Part shown: positions 16,897 through 26,313 of the stretch, piece after piece
How the letters are laid out: the number at the start of each line of letters is the position of its first letter
How positions within the stretch are numbered: the first letter of the stretch is position 1
Assembly: GCF_037940415.1 (NCBI RefSeq)
Contig: NZ_CP149798.1
Location: forward strand, 4,807,001-4,871,000
Origin: Streptomyces sp. f51
GTDB taxonomy: Bacteria; Actinomycetota; Actinomycetes; Streptomycetales; Streptomycetaceae
Direction of reading: 5' to 3'
Length of the DNA stretch: 64,000 nucleotides
Notes under the pieces: generated by a model
The model's database searches: none
What the model saw: only the letters and a program-made list of their open reading frames with translations
Told to the model about the DNA's origin: nothing
Program-made: the position numbers and the translations under genes

Positions 16897-18522
16897 ATGC
16901 GTGGAGCCACGCACGCCAAATGGGCCGCATGCGCGGCGGCGGTAGCCCTGGCGGCGTCCGCCTGCGGGGGCGGAGGGGGTGGCAGCAGCAGCGGCTCCGG
17001 CACGGTCAGCGCCTCCTGGGGTGACCCGCAGAACCCGCTGGAGCCGTCCAACACCAACGAGGTGCAGGGCGGCAAGGTCCTCGACATGATCTTCCGCGGG
17101 CTCAAGCGGTACAACGCCAAGACCGGCGCCGCCGAGGACATGCTCGCCCAGAAGATCGAGACCACGGATTCGCAGAACTTCACGATCACGGTCAAGAGCG
17201 GCTGGAAGTTCAGCAACGGGGAGGCCGTCACCGCCCAGTCCTTCGTCGACGCCTGGAACTACGGCGCCAGCCTGAAGAACAACCAGAAGAACGCGTACTT
17301 CTTCGGCTACATCCAGGGCTACGACAAGACGCACCCCGACACCGGCAAGCAGACCGCCGACACCCTCTCCGGGCTCAAGGTGACCGGAACGGACACGTTC
17401 ACCGTCGCGCTGACCCAGAAGTTCTCGACGTTCCCCGACACCCTCGGCTACGCGGCCTTCTCGCCGCTGCCCAAGTCGTTCTTCAGCGACCACGCGGCCT
17501 GGGTGGCGAAGCCCGTCGGCAACGGCCCGTACACCATCGACAACTACACCAAGGGCTCGCAGATGTCCCTGGTGAAGTGGAACGACTACCCCGGTGACGA
17601 CAAGGCGAAGAACGACGGTGTGACCCTCAAGGTCTACACGGACAACAACACCGCCTACAACGACCTGCTGGCCGGCAACCTCGACCTCGTCGACGACGTG
17701 CCCGCAGCCCAGCTCAAGAACGCGAACTCCGACCTGAACGGCCGGTACATCAACACCCCGGCCGGCATCATCCAGACCCTCGCCTTCCCGTTCTACGACC
17801 CGAAGTGGAACACCAGCGGCGCCACCAAGGTCCGTCAGGGACTGTCCATGGCGATCAACCGCCAGCAGATCACCGACACCATCTTCCAGAAGACGCGGAC
17901 CCCCGCGAGCGACTGGACCTCACCGGTGCTCGGCGAGAAGGGCGGCTTCCAGAAGGGTCTGTGCGGCAAGTACTGCGACTACAACCCGTCCGAGGCCAAG
18001 AAGATGGTCCAGGAGGGCGGAGGCCTGCCCGGCGGGCAGGTCAAGATCTCGTACAACGCGGACACCGGCTCCCACAAGGAATGGGTCGACGCGGTCTGCA
18101 ACTCGATCAACAACGCCCTCGGCAACAACAAGGCCTGCGTCGGCAACCCGATCGGCACCTTCGCCGACTTCCGCAACCAGATCGGGCAGCACAAGATGCC
18201 CGGTCCGTTCCGGGCCGGCTGGCAGATGGACTACCCGCTGATCCAGAACTTCCTCCAGCCGCTCTACTACACGAACGCCTCGTCCAACGACGGCCAGTGG
18301 TCGAACAAGCAGTTCGACAACCTCGTCAACCAGGCGAACGCGGAGACCGACACCGGCAAGGCCATCTCGCTCTTCCAGCAGGCCGAAGGCGTCGTAGGGG
18401 ACAACATGGCCGCCATCCCGCTCTGGTACCAGAACGGCAGCGCCGGCTACTCGGACAAGGTCTCGAACGTGGCCCTGAACCAGTTCAGCGTGCCCGTCTA
18501 CAACGAGATCACCGTCAACTGA
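16897..18522 (+). CDS. Peptide-binding lipoprotein, SBP_bac_5 family (third importer)
   Basis: 541 residues. The ATG has GAGGAGG six bases upstream. Signal peptide ends LAASAC with the lipid Cys at 23, then a Gly/Ser linker. The mature part opens with SASWGDPQNPLEPSNTNE, an OppA-like pattern distinct from the two bldK-type receptors, and has KSGWKFSNGEAVTAQSFVDAWNYG. This looks like the S. coelicolor SCO5117-type receptor next to bldK, from memory. Role: capture of peptides outside the membrane for the permease pair downstream. Confidence 0.92.
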   Translation: MRGATHAKWAACAAAVALAASACGGGGGGSSSGSGTVSASWGDPQNPLEPSNTNEVQGGKVLDMIFRGLKRYNAKTGAAEDMLAQKIETTDSQNFTITVKSGWKFSNGEAVTAQSFVDAWNYGASLKNNQKNAYFFGYIQGYDKTHPDTGKQTADTLSGLKVTGTDTFTVALTQKFSTFPDTLGYAAFSPLPKSFFSDHAAWVAKPVGNGPYTIDNYTKGSQMSLVKWNDYPGDDKAKNDGVTLKVYTDNNTAYNDLLAGNLDLVDDVPAAQLKNANSDLNGRYINTPAGIIQTLAFPFYDPKWNTSGATKVRQGLSMAINRQQITDTIFQKTRTPASDWTSPVLGEKGGFQKGLCGKYCDYNPSEAKKMVQEGGGLPGGQVKISYNADTGSHKEWVDAVCNSINNALGNNKACVGNPIGTFADFRNQIGQHKMPGPFRAGWQMDYPLIQNFLQPLYYTNASSNDGQWSNKQFDNLVNQANAETDTGKAISLFQQAEGVVGDNMAAIPLWYQNGSAGYSDKVSNVALNQFSVPVYNEITVN

Positions 18523-18576
18523 GCCGCCCGGGGCGGGCCGCTCGCACCGGTCCGCCCCTCTATCCCCGGAGCACTC

Positions 18577-19500
18577 ATGGGACGGTACGTCATCCGGCGA
18601 CTGCTACAGATGATCCCGGTCTTCATCGGCGCCACCCTGCTCATCTTCGTGATGGTCAACGTGATGGGCGACCCCATCGCGGGGCTCTGCGGCGAGCGCA
18701 AGTGCGACCCCGCCACGGCCGCCCAGCTGCGCGCGGAGTTCGGCCTCGACAAGCCCCTGTGGCAGCAGTACCTGACCTACCTCGGCCACATCTTCACCGG
18801 CGACTTCGGCACCGCGTTCAACGGACAGCCGGTCACCGAGCTGATGGCCTCCGCGTTCCCGGTCACCATCCGGCTGACGATCGTCGCGATCTTCTTCGAG
18901 ATCATCATCGGCATCACGCTCGGCGTCATCACCGGTCTGCGCCGCGGCCGGCCCGTCGACACCGGCGTCCTGCTGCTCACCCTCGTGGTCATCTCCGTGC
19001 CGACCTTCGTCACCGGTCTGCTGGCCCAGCTGCTGCTCGGCGTCAAATGGGGCTGGATCAAACCGTCCGTCTCCCCGGACGCCACCTTCGGCGAGCTGAT
19101 CGTGCCCGGCCTGGTGCTGGCCTCGGTGTCCCTCGCCTACGTGACCCGTCTGACCCGGACCTCCATCGCGGAGAACAAGCGGTCCGACTACGTGCGCACC
19201 GCCGTCGCCAAGGGCCTGCCGCGGCGGCGCGTGACCATCCGGCATCTGCTGCGCAACTCGCTGATCCCCGTGGTCACCTTCATCGGCACCGACATCGGGG
19301 CGCTGATGGGCGGCGCGATCGTCACCGAGCGGATCTTCAACATCCACGGGGTCGGCTACCAGCTCTACCAGGGGATCGTGCGCCAGAACACCCAGACCGT
19401 CGTCGGCTTCGTGACCATCCTCGTCCTCATCTTCATGGTCGCCAACCTGCTCGTCGACCTTCTGTACGCCGTACTCGACCCGAGGATCCGCTATGCCTGA
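18577..19500 (+). CDS. Peptide importer permease, DppB type (third importer)
   Basis: 307 residues, starting MGRYVIRRLLQMIPVFIGATLLIF. The outer loop has paired Cys (LCGERKC). EAA loop RSDYVRTAVAKGLPRRRVTIRHLLRNSLIP, ending VDLLYAVLDPRIRYA. No paired-Cys loop of the bldK type, and shorter, so it belongs to a different Opp branch. The stop overlaps the next start by eight bases. Confidence 0.93.
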   Translation: MGRYVIRRLLQMIPVFIGATLLIFVMVNVMGDPIAGLCGERKCDPATAAQLRAEFGLDKPLWQQYLTYLGHIFTGDFGTAFNGQPVTELMASAFPVTIRLTIVAIFFEIIIGITLGVITGLRRGRPVDTGVLLLTLVVISVPTFVTGLLAQLLLGVKWGWIKPSVSPDATFGELIVPGLVLASVSLAYVTRLTRTSIAENKRSDYVRTAVAKGLPRRRVTIRHLLRNSLIPVVTFIGTDIGALMGGAIVTERIFNIHGVGYQLYQGIVRQNTQTVVGFVTILVLIFMVANLLVDLLYAVLDPRIRYA

Positions 19501-20515
19501 GCAGCCGCCGTACGAGGAAGAGGAATTCCACCACGGTCCCGAAGGCCCGCCGCCGGAGGACCTCGCCATCGCCCCGACCGGCTTCGGCGGCACGATGGAC
19601 CTCGGGTCGAGCGAGGCGGAGACCCTGGAGCGGACGCCGGGGGGACCGGAGGGCACGGGACCGAAGGAGAAGCCGCGCTCCCTGTGGTCCGACGCCTGGC
19701 GGGACCTGCGCCGCAACCCCGTCTTCATCATCTCGGGACTGGTCATCCTCTTCCTGGTCGTCATCTCGATCTGGCCCTCGCTGATCACCTCCCAGAGCCC
19801 GCTCCAGTGCGACCTCGCCAAGGCCCAGGAGGGCTCGCAGTCCGGACACCCCTTCGGCTTCGACGGCCAGGGCTGCGACGTCTACACCCGGACCGTCTAC
19901 GGAACCCGGGTCTCGATCAGCGTCGGCGTGCTCGCCACGATCGGGGTCGCGCTGCTCGGCTCGTTCCTCGGCGGCCTGGCCGGCTTCTACGGCGGGGTGG
20001 GCGACTCGATCCTGTCCCGGATCACCGACATCTTCTTCGCGATCCCCGTCGTGCTCGGCGGTCTGGTCCTGCTCTCCGTGGTGACCAGCAACACGATCTG
20101 GCCGGTCGTCGGGTTCATGGTGCTGCTCGGCTGGCCGCAGGTCTCCCGGATCGCGCGCGGCTCCGTCATCACCACCAAGGAGAACGACTACGTCCACGCG
20201 GCCCGCGCGCTGGGCGCCTCCAACTCCCGGATGATGCTGCGGCACATCACCCCGAACGCGGTCGCGCCGGTCATCGTCGTCGCGACCATCGCGCTCGGTA
20301 CGTACATCTCGCTGGAGGCGACGCTGTCGTACCTGGGTGTCGGCCTCAAGCCCCCGACGGTCAGCTGGGGCATCGACATCTCCTCGGCCTCCGCGTACAT
20401 CCGCCAGGCCCCGCACATGCTGCTGTGGCCGGCCGGCGCGCTCGCGATCACCGTGCTCGCGTTCATCATGCTCGGCGACGCGGTGCGCGACGCCCTCGAC
20501 CCGAAGCTGAGGTGA
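19493..20515 (+). CDS. Peptide importer permease, DppC type (third importer)
   Basis: 340 residues. An unusually acidic cytosolic start (MPEQPPYEEEEFHHGPEGPPPED) of about 65 residues precedes KPRSLWSDAWRDLRRNPVF and the first helix. EAA loop ENDYVHAARALGASNSRMMLRHITPN; end DAVRDALDPKLR. Overlaps both neighbours' reading frames (8 bases upstream), so translation is coupled. The acidic tail is longer than usual for DppC and is probably disordered. Confidence 0.93.
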   Translation: MPEQPPYEEEEFHHGPEGPPPEDLAIAPTGFGGTMDLGSSEAETLERTPGGPEGTGPKEKPRSLWSDAWRDLRRNPVFIISGLVILFLVVISIWPSLITSQSPLQCDLAKAQEGSQSGHPFGFDGQGCDVYTRTVYGTRVSISVGVLATIGVALLGSFLGGLAGFYGGVGDSILSRITDIFFAIPVVLGGLVLLSVVTSNTIWPVVGFMVLLGWPQVSRIARGSVITTKENDYVHAARALGASNSRMMLRHITPNAVAPVIVVATIALGTYISLEATLSYLGVGLKPPTVSWGIDISSASAYIRQAPHMLLWPAGALAITVLAFIMLGDAVRDALDPKLR

Positions 20516-20520
20516 CCGCC

Positions 20521-21507
20521 GTGCTGCTCGAAGTACGCGATCTGCACGTGGAGTTCAGGACCCGGGACGGAGTCGCCAAGGCCGTCAACGGGGTCAACTA
20601 CAGCGTCGACGAGGGCGAGACGCTCGCCGTGCTCGGCGAGTCCGGCTCCGGCAAGTCGGTGACCGCCCAGGCCGTGATGGGCATTCTCGACATCCCGCCC
20701 GGGAAGATCACCGGCGGCGAGATCCTCTTCCAGGGCAAGGACCTGCTGAAGTTCAAGGAGGAGGAGCGGCGCAAGGTCCGGGGCGCCGAGATGGCGATGA
20801 TCTTCCAGGACGCGCTGTCGTCCCTGAACCCCGTCATCAACGTGGGTGACCAGCTCGGCGAGATGTTCACCGTGCACCGGGGGATGTCGCGCAAGGAGGC
20901 CCGCGCCAAGGCGATCGAGCTGATGGAGCACGTGCGCATCCCGGGGGCCGCCGAGCGCGTGCGGGACTATCCGCACCAGTTCTCCGGCGGTATGCGCCAG
21001 CGCATCATGATCGCCATGGCGCTGGCCCTGGAACCCGCCCTGATCATCGCCGACGAACCGACCACCGCGCTCGACGTCACCGTGCAGGCTCAGGTCATGG
21101 ACCTGCTCGCGGAGCTCCAGCGCGAGCTCCACATGGGGCTCATCCTCATCACCCACGACCTGGGCGTGGTCGCGGACGTCGCCGACAAGATCGCGGTGAT
21201 GTACGCGGGCCGGATCGTCGAGACGGCCCCGGTCCACGACATCTACAAGGCGCCCGCCCACCCGTACACCAAGGGGCTGCTCGACTCGATCCCGCGGCTC
21301 GACCAGAAGGGCCAGGAGCTCTACGCCATCAAGGGCCTGCCGCCCAACCTGATGCACATTCCGCCGGGCTGCGCCTTCAACCCGCGCTGCCCGATGGCCC
21401 AGGACATCTGCCGCACCGAGGTGCCGCCGCTCGCGGAGGTCGACGCGGACCGCGGCAGTGCCTGCTTCTTCTGGAGGGAGTGCCTCGATGACTCAAGCCG
21501 CAACTGA
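20521..21507 (+). CDS. Peptide importer ATPase, DppD type (third importer)
   Basis: About 328 residues. Walker A GESGSGKS, signature FSGGMRQRIM, Walker B LIIADEPTTALDVT, H-loop HDLGVVAD, C-terminal Cys set PGCAFNPRC-x6-C-x17-C. I took GTG 20521 because AGGTGA at 20510-20515 is properly spaced for it; GTG 20512, overlapping the previous TGA, would add three residues. Its stop lies 20 bases inside the next gene. Confidence 0.93.
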   Translation: MLLEVRDLHVEFRTRDGVAKAVNGVNYSVDEGETLAVLGESGSGKSVTAQAVMGILDIPPGKITGGEILFQGKDLLKFKEEERRKVRGAEMAMIFQDALSSLNPVINVGDQLGEMFTVHRGMSRKEARAKAIELMEHVRIPGAAERVRDYPHQFSGGMRQRIMIAMALALEPALIIADEPTTALDVTVQAQVMDLLAELQRELHMGLILITHDLGVVADVADKIAVMYAGRIVETAPVHDIYKAPAHPYTKGLLDSIPRLDQKGQELYAIKGLPPNLMHIPPGCAFNPRCPMAQDICRTEVPPLAEVDADRGSACFFWRECLDDSSRN

Positions 21508-22549
21508 GCCGCTGCTGGAGGTCAGCGGACTCGTCAAGCACTTCCCGCTCACCCAGGGGATCCTCTTCAAGAAGCAGATCGGGGCGGTCAAGGCGGTCGA
21601 CGGCGTCGACTTCCACCTCGACCGGGGCGAGACCCTCGGCATCGTCGGCGAGTCCGGCTGCGGCAAGTCCACGGTCGCCAAGATGCTCGTCAACCTGGAG
21701 CGGCCGACCGAGGGCGCGATCAAGTACAAGGGCGAGGACATCACCCGGCTGTCGGGCAAGGCGCTGAAGGCGGTGCGCCGCAACATCCAGATGGTGTTCC
21801 AGGACCCGTACACCTCGCTCAACCCGCGCATGACCGTCGGCGACATCATCGGGGAGCCGTACGACATCCACCCCGAGGTCGCGCCGAAGGGCGACCGGCG
21901 GCGCCGGGTCCAGGAGCTGCTCGACGTGGTCGGGCTCAACCCGGAGTACATCAACCGCTATCCGCACCAGTTCTCCGGCGGCCAGCGCCAGCGCATCGGC
22001 ATCGCGCGGGGCCTGGCGCTGCGGCCCGAGATCATCGTCGCCGACGAGCCGGTCTCCGCGCTCGACGTCTCCGTGCAGGCGCAGGTGATCAACCTGCTGG
22101 ACCGGCTCCAGGCCGAGTTCGAGCTCAGCTACGTCTTCATCGCGCACGACCTGTCGATCGTGCGGCACATCTCCGACCGGGTCGGGGTGATGTACCTCGG
22201 GCGGATCGTGGAGACCGGCAGGGACACCGAGATCTACGACCATCCCACCCACCCCTACACCCAGGCGCTGCTGTCGGCGGTGCCCGTGCCCGACCCCGAG
22301 GCCCGTGAGCACCGGGAGCGGATCATCCTGCACGGGGACGTGCCCTCGCCCGCGAAGATCCCCTCCGGTTGCCGCTTCCGCACCCGCTGCTGGAAGGCGC
22401 AGGAGCGCTGCACGCTGGAGGTGCCGCTGCTCGCGGTGCCGGCCGAGTTCCGGCTCGTCGAGGGCCCGGCCGCCCACGACTCGGCCTGCCACTTCGCGGA
22501 GGAGAAGCAGGTCGTGCCGCCGGAGGAGCCGACCGAGGGGACGGCATAG
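21488..22549 (+). CDS. Peptide importer ATPase, DppF type (third importer)
   Basis: 353 residues; ATG with GGAGGGAG upstream, starting inside the previous gene (20-base overlap). Walker A GESGCGKS, signature FSGGQRQRIG, Walker B IIVADEPVSALDVS, H-loop HDLSIVRH, C-terminal GCRFRTRC, RC and ACHF Cys. Clearly different in sequence from the two bldK-type ATPases (for example GLALRPEIIVADEP). Last gene of the third importer. Confidence 0.93.
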   Translation: MTQAATEPLLEVSGLVKHFPLTQGILFKKQIGAVKAVDGVDFHLDRGETLGIVGESGCGKSTVAKMLVNLERPTEGAIKYKGEDITRLSGKALKAVRRNIQMVFQDPYTSLNPRMTVGDIIGEPYDIHPEVAPKGDRRRRVQELLDVVGLNPEYINRYPHQFSGGQRQRIGIARGLALRPEIIVADEPVSALDVSVQAQVINLLDRLQAEFELSYVFIAHDLSIVRHISDRVGVMYLGRIVETGRDTEIYDHPTHPYTQALLSAVPVPDPEAREHRERIILHGDVPSPAKIPSGCRFRTRCWKAQERCTLEVPLLAVPAEFRLVEGPAAHDSACHFAEEKQVVPPEEPTEGTA

Positions 22550-22656
22550 CGCCACAAATGTGAACGAACGTCGTTAACACACAGGCAACTTGACGGAAGC
22601 GGTACCGATATACGGACGCGGCAGGGTGAACACCGTACGGCCGTGCGGGTGCCGTG

Positions 22657-22693
22657 AACGAGCCGGGGTGCAGCCATGTCACCCCGGCTCGTT
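22657..22693. terminator. Bidirectional terminator
   Basis: AACGAGCCGGGGTG (22657-22670), 9-base loop, CACCCCGGCTCGTT (22680-22693): a perfect 14-base stem ending in GTTGTTT. Lies between the third importer and the convergent peptidase gene. Confidence 0.9.
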
Positions 22694-22706
22694 GTTTCCC
22701 GGTCGG

Positions 22707-24836
22707 TCAGTTCGTTCCGAGAGCGCGTCGCAGGAAGTCCACCTGGAGCAGCAGCAGGTTCTCGGCGACCGTCTCCTGCGGGGTCATGTGCGTGACCCCG
22801 GAGAGCGGCAGCACCTCGTGCGGGCGGCCGGCCGCCAGCAGGGCCGAGGACAGCCGCAGGGCGTGCGCCACCACCACGTTGTCGTCGGCGAGGCCGTGCA
22901 CGATCATCAGCGGCCGGTGGGTGTCCGCGGGGGCGGACAGTCCCTCGTCGGTGACCAGCGAACTGCGTTCGTACACCGCCCGGTTGGCCGCCGGATCGCC
23001 GAGGTACCGCTCGGTGTAGTGCGTGTCGTACAGCCGCCAGTCCGTGACCGGGGCGCCCGCGATGCCCGCGTGGAAGACGTCGGGGCGGCGCAGCACGGCG
23101 AGCCCCGCGAGCCAGCCGCCGTACGACCAGCCGCGGATGGCCACCCGGGACAGATCGAGCGGGAACCGCCCGGCGAGCCCGTGCAGCGCCTCGACCTGGT
23201 CGTCGAGGGAGAGGGTCAGGTCGTCGCGGATCGCCTTCTCCCAGGCGGGGGAGCGCCCCGGGGTGCCGCGGCCGTCGGCGACGACCACCGCGAAGCCCTG
23301 GTCGGCGAACCACTGCGAGGTGAGGTGCGCGTTGTGCGCGGCGAGCACCCGGGGGCCGTGCGGACCGCCGTAGGGGTCGAGGAGGACGGGCAGGGGGTCG
23401 TCGCCGTCATAGTCGGTGGGCAACAGCACGGCGCATGGGATTTTCTGTGCGCCCCCCTGTGTGAGTGTCACGCGCGGGGACAAACCGGGATCTTCGGCGT
23501 ACGAGGAGATGGTCGCCGCCTTCTTCCCCTCGCGCAGCACCTGTACCTGGACGCCCGGCCGGTCGAGCACCGAGGACACGAGCACGGTCACGCCCCCGGC
23601 GCGCACCGCCGCGTGCACGCCCGGCTCCTGCGAGACGCGCTCCAGGCCGAGTTCGTTCACCCGGTACACATGTACTTCACCCGTTTCGGGTGAACTCGCG
23701 TCCTCGCCCGCCGAGGCCGAGACCAGCACGTCGTCGGCCGAGACGTCGAGCACCGCGCGGACGTGCAACTGGGCCCCGGTCAGCGGACGTTCGCCGAACG
23801 CCAGTACCCGCGCGCCGCCCTCGTCGGCGATCCGCACGAGCTGTCCGCCCGGGCTCCAGCACGGCACTCCAGGGAAAAGATCGAGCCAAGTTGGATCTTC
23901 GTCGGCGTGCACCATCCGGGTCGCCCCGGTGTCCGGGTCTGCGGCCAGGAACAGCTGGCTGCGCTGGTCCCTGGCCTGCACGAGAAGCAGCGGCGCACCG
24001 GCGGCTGACCAGTGCACATGGGCCAGATACGGGTAGCGCGCCCGGTCCCAGGACACCTCCGTGCGGACCCCGTCGAGCCCGAACACGAAGAGCCGCACCT
24101 CCGCGTTGGCGCTGCCCGCCACCGGGTACGCGACCCGCTGCGGATCGGCTTCCGGGTGCGCCGGATCGGAGATCCACCAGCGCCGCACCGGCGTGTCGTC
24201 CACGCGCGCGACGAGCAGCCGGTCCCCTTCGGGTGACCACCAGAAGCCGCGCGAACGCCCCATCTCCTCGGCCGCGATGAACTCGGCCAGGCCGTAGGAG
24301 ACGGCACCGGGACCCGCGGCCTCCTCCGGCTCTGCGAGCGCCCGGTCGCCCTCGCCCTCGGCCCCCACGACCCGCAGCGCGCCGCCGGACACATACGCCA
24401 CGAGCCTGCCGTCGGGCGAGGGGCGCGGGTCGATCACCGGCCCGGGGACCGGGAGTTCACGTGCCGTGCCGGCCCGCAGCTCCGCCGTGAACAACCGTCC
24501 TGACAAGGTGAAAGAGGCCAACTCGGCAGCCGCGTCCGTGGCGTAGCCGACGATCCCCGCACCGCCCTCGCGGCTGCGCTCGCGGCGCGCGCGCTCCTCG
24601 GGGGAGAGGTGCTCGACGGCGCCGCCGAGCAGCGCCGCCGGGTCCGCCACGACCCGCTCGCGGCCCTCCGGCACGTCGAGGACCCACAGTTGGTTCGCCC
24701 GCTCCGTACCGGAGGGGGACCGCAGGAACACCACGCGGGAGCCGTCGGGGGACACGGTGAACGCGCGCGGCGCGCCGGAGGTGAACCGCTGGGTGCGGGC
24801 GTACCGGCGCGGGAAGGAGAGAGGCTCGTTCGTCAT
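22707..24836 (-). CDS. S9-family prolyl oligopeptidase / dipeptidyl peptidase IV-like
   Basis: 709 residues, no signal peptide, so cytosolic. The N-terminal two thirds is a beta-propeller (DPPIV_N-like: DGSRVVFLRSPSG, WSPEGDRLLVARVDD). The C-terminal peptidase domain has the nucleophile motif RGWSYGGW at about residue 570, the Asp in HGLADDNVV and the His in GVTHMTP, a full catalytic triad. It cuts short peptides after proline or similar residues. Sitting after three peptide importers it is well placed to break down imported peptides, though that link is an inference from position. Start ATG 24836; the upstream open frame has no ribosome site. Confidence 0.93.
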   Translation of the reverse strand: MTNEPLSFPRRYARTQRFTSGAPRAFTVSPDGSRVVFLRSPSGTERANQLWVLDVPEGRERVVADPAALLGGAVEHLSPEERARRERSREGGAGIVGYATDAAAELASFTLSGRLFTAELRAGTARELPVPGPVIDPRPSPDGRLVAYVSGGALRVVGAEGEGDRALAEPEEAAGPGAVSYGLAEFIAAEEMGRSRGFWWSPEGDRLLVARVDDTPVRRWWISDPAHPEADPQRVAYPVAGSANAEVRLFVFGLDGVRTEVSWDRARYPYLAHVHWSAAGAPLLLVQARDQRSQLFLAADPDTGATRMVHADEDPTWLDLFPGVPCWSPGGQLVRIADEGGARVLAFGERPLTGAQLHVRAVLDVSADDVLVSASAGEDASSPETGEVHVYRVNELGLERVSQEPGVHAAVRAGGVTVLVSSVLDRPGVQVQVLREGKKAATISSYAEDPGLSPRVTLTQGGAQKIPCAVLLPTDYDGDDPLPVLLDPYGGPHGPRVLAAHNAHLTSQWFADQGFAVVVADGRGTPGRSPAWEKAIRDDLTLSLDDQVEALHGLAGRFPLDLSRVAIRGWSYGGWLAGLAVLRRPDVFHAGIAGAPVTDWRLYDTHYTERYLGDPAANRAVYERSSLVTDEGLSAPADTHRPLMIVHGLADDNVVVAHALRLSSALLAAGRPHEVLPLSGVTHMTPQETVAENLLLLQVDFLRRALGTN

Positions 24837-25023
24837 GCCTCGACCATATTGGCCATGCGCCCCCTTGTGCGGCCGTGCGCCGATCGATGCGCGCGTACGG
24901 ATAGTTATGATCACTAGCGCTGTGTGGGTAGGAACCTGCTGGCTGCTGTTGGGAACGACCGACCCCCCATGTCCGACCCCGTACCGGACCCCAGGTCCCT
25001 GGGAACTTTGGAGGTGAACCGCC
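24837..25023. promoter_or_regulatory. Divergent promoter region
   Basis: 187 bases between the S9 peptidase (minus) and the 64-residue membrane protein (plus). TATGAT at 24906-24911 is a reasonable -10 for the plus gene, inside a TAGT-N7-ACTA inverted repeat. The ribosome site GGAGGTG lies at about 25010-25016. Confidence 0.35.
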
Positions 25024-25218
25024 GTGGCACTCTCGATTTCGGCGGTGGTGCTGCTGGCGATCATCGTCTTTCTCCTGATCAAGAAGTCAGGGCTGAAAGG
25101 CGGTCACGCGGTTGTCTGCATGCTGCTCGGCTTCTATCTCGCCTCCTCGACGATCGCTCCCACGATCAGCGATCTGACCACCAACATCGCGGGCATGATC
25201 GGCAGCATCAAGTTCTGA
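25024..25218 (+). CDS. Conserved 64-residue two-helix membrane protein
   Basis: GTG start behind GGAGGTG. The peptide has a hydrophobic helix at residues 4-19 (ISAVVLLAIIVFLLI), a basic loop KKSGLKGG, and a second helix from about 28 to 42 (HAVVCMLLGFYLASS), then TIAPTISDLTTNIAGMIGSIKF. Similar short proteins with GHAVVC...GFYLAS occur across Streptomyces, including on integrative elements; I do not know a function. Codon use is normal for the window. Confidence 0.75.
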   Translation: MALSISAVVLLAIIVFLLIKKSGLKGGHAVVCMLLGFYLASSTIAPTISDLTTNIAGMIGSIKF

Positions 25219-25425
25219 TCCGCGCCGGGACCGGCGGCGGGGCGTACGTCCGACTCCCGCTCCCCGCCTGCCCCGTCCGGCCTCCCCGAAACGAGTCCGT
25301 TCGTCCGTGCGCGCGGACCGCCGCTCCGCCGGCCTCCCGGGCCGTGCGGCGGCCCCCGCCCGACGCGGCGCGACGGGGCCCGGCGGGCGGACCGAGGGCG
25401 GCCGGTGCCTCGTAGGGTGGGCTCC

Positions 25426-26313
25426 ATGACGGAACTGCCCGACCGGCGTCTGCTCCTGGTGCACGCGCACCCGGACGACGAGTCGATCAACAACGGCGCG
25501 ACCATGGCCCGCTACGCGGCCGAGGGCGCCCAGGTGACGCTGGTGACCTGCACCCTCGGCGAGGAGGGCGAGGTCATTCCGCCCGAACTGGCCCATCTCG
25601 CCCCCGACCGCGACGGCGGACTCGGCCCCTACAGGACCGGCGAGCTGAGCGCCGCCATGAAGGAACTGGGCGTCACCGACCATCGCTTCCTGGGTGGCCC
25701 CGGGAGGTTCCGCGACTCCGGGATGATGGGCGCCGAGCAGAACCACCGCGCCGGCGCCTTCTGGGCCGCGGACGTCGACACCGCCGCGGACCATCTCGTG
25801 GAGGTGATCCGCGAGGTGCGGCCCCAGGTGCTCGTCACCTACGACCCCGACGGGGGCTACGGGCACCCGGACCACATCCAGGCCCACCGTGTGGCCGTGC
25901 GCGCCGCCGAGCTGGCCGCCGACCCCGCCCACCGCCCCGATCTCGGCGACGCCTGGCGGATCGCCAAGACGTACTGGAACCGGGTGCCCCGCCCGGTCGC
26001 CGAGGAGGCGTTCGCCCGGCTGCGCGAGGCCCTCCCCGGGCTGCCGTTCGACCGGACCGCCGCCGTCGGGGACGTGCCGGGCGTGGTCGACGAGGCGATC
26101 GTCACCACCGAGATCGACGGCACCGCGTACGCCGCGGCCAAGGCCGCCGCGATGCGCGCGCACGCCACCCAGATCACCGTGGACGGGCCCTGGTTCGTCC
26201 TCTCGAACGAGCTGGCCCAGCCGCTCTTCACCACCGAGTACTACGAACTGGCCGACGCCCCGCGCCCGGCGGCGCGCGAGCGCGACCTCTTCGAGGGGAC
26301 GGAGCAGCGATGA
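25426..26313 (+). CDS. mshB: N-acetyl-1-D-myo-inositol-2-amino-2-deoxy-alpha-D-glucopyranoside deacetylase (mycothiol synthesis)
   Basis: 295 residues, LmbE/PIG-L fold. The zinc motif HAHPDDE is at residues 13-19 and the second GGYGHPDH at 143-150. MshB removes the acetyl group from GlcNAc-inositol, the second-stage step of mycothiol synthesis, before MshC adds cysteine. Length and the RTGELSAAMKELGV and GAEQNHR stretches fit MshB rather than the mycothiol-conjugate amidase Mca. Start ATG 25426. Coupled by ATGA overlap to the next membrane protein. In M. tuberculosis mshB is Rv1170, close to typA as here. Confidence 0.94.
   Translation: MTELPDRRLLLVHAHPDDESINNGATMARYAAEGAQVTLVTCTLGEEGEVIPPELAHLAPDRDGGLGPYRTGELSAAMKELGVTDHRFLGGPGRFRDSGMMGAEQNHRAGAFWAADVDTAADHLVEVIREVRPQVLVTYDPDGGYGHPDHIQAHRVAVRAAELAADPAHRPDLGDAWRIAKTYWNRVPRPVAEEAFARLREALPGLPFDRTAAVGDVPGVVDEAIVTTEIDGTAYAAAKAAAMRAHATQITVDGPWFVLSNELAQPLFTTEYYELADAPRPAARERDLFEGTEQR

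Noticed and set aside
1348..22549. Control of importer genes through TTA (bldA-dependent) codons
   Set aside because: Reading the importer genes I noticed no in-frame TTA; a computed codon count should confirm this.
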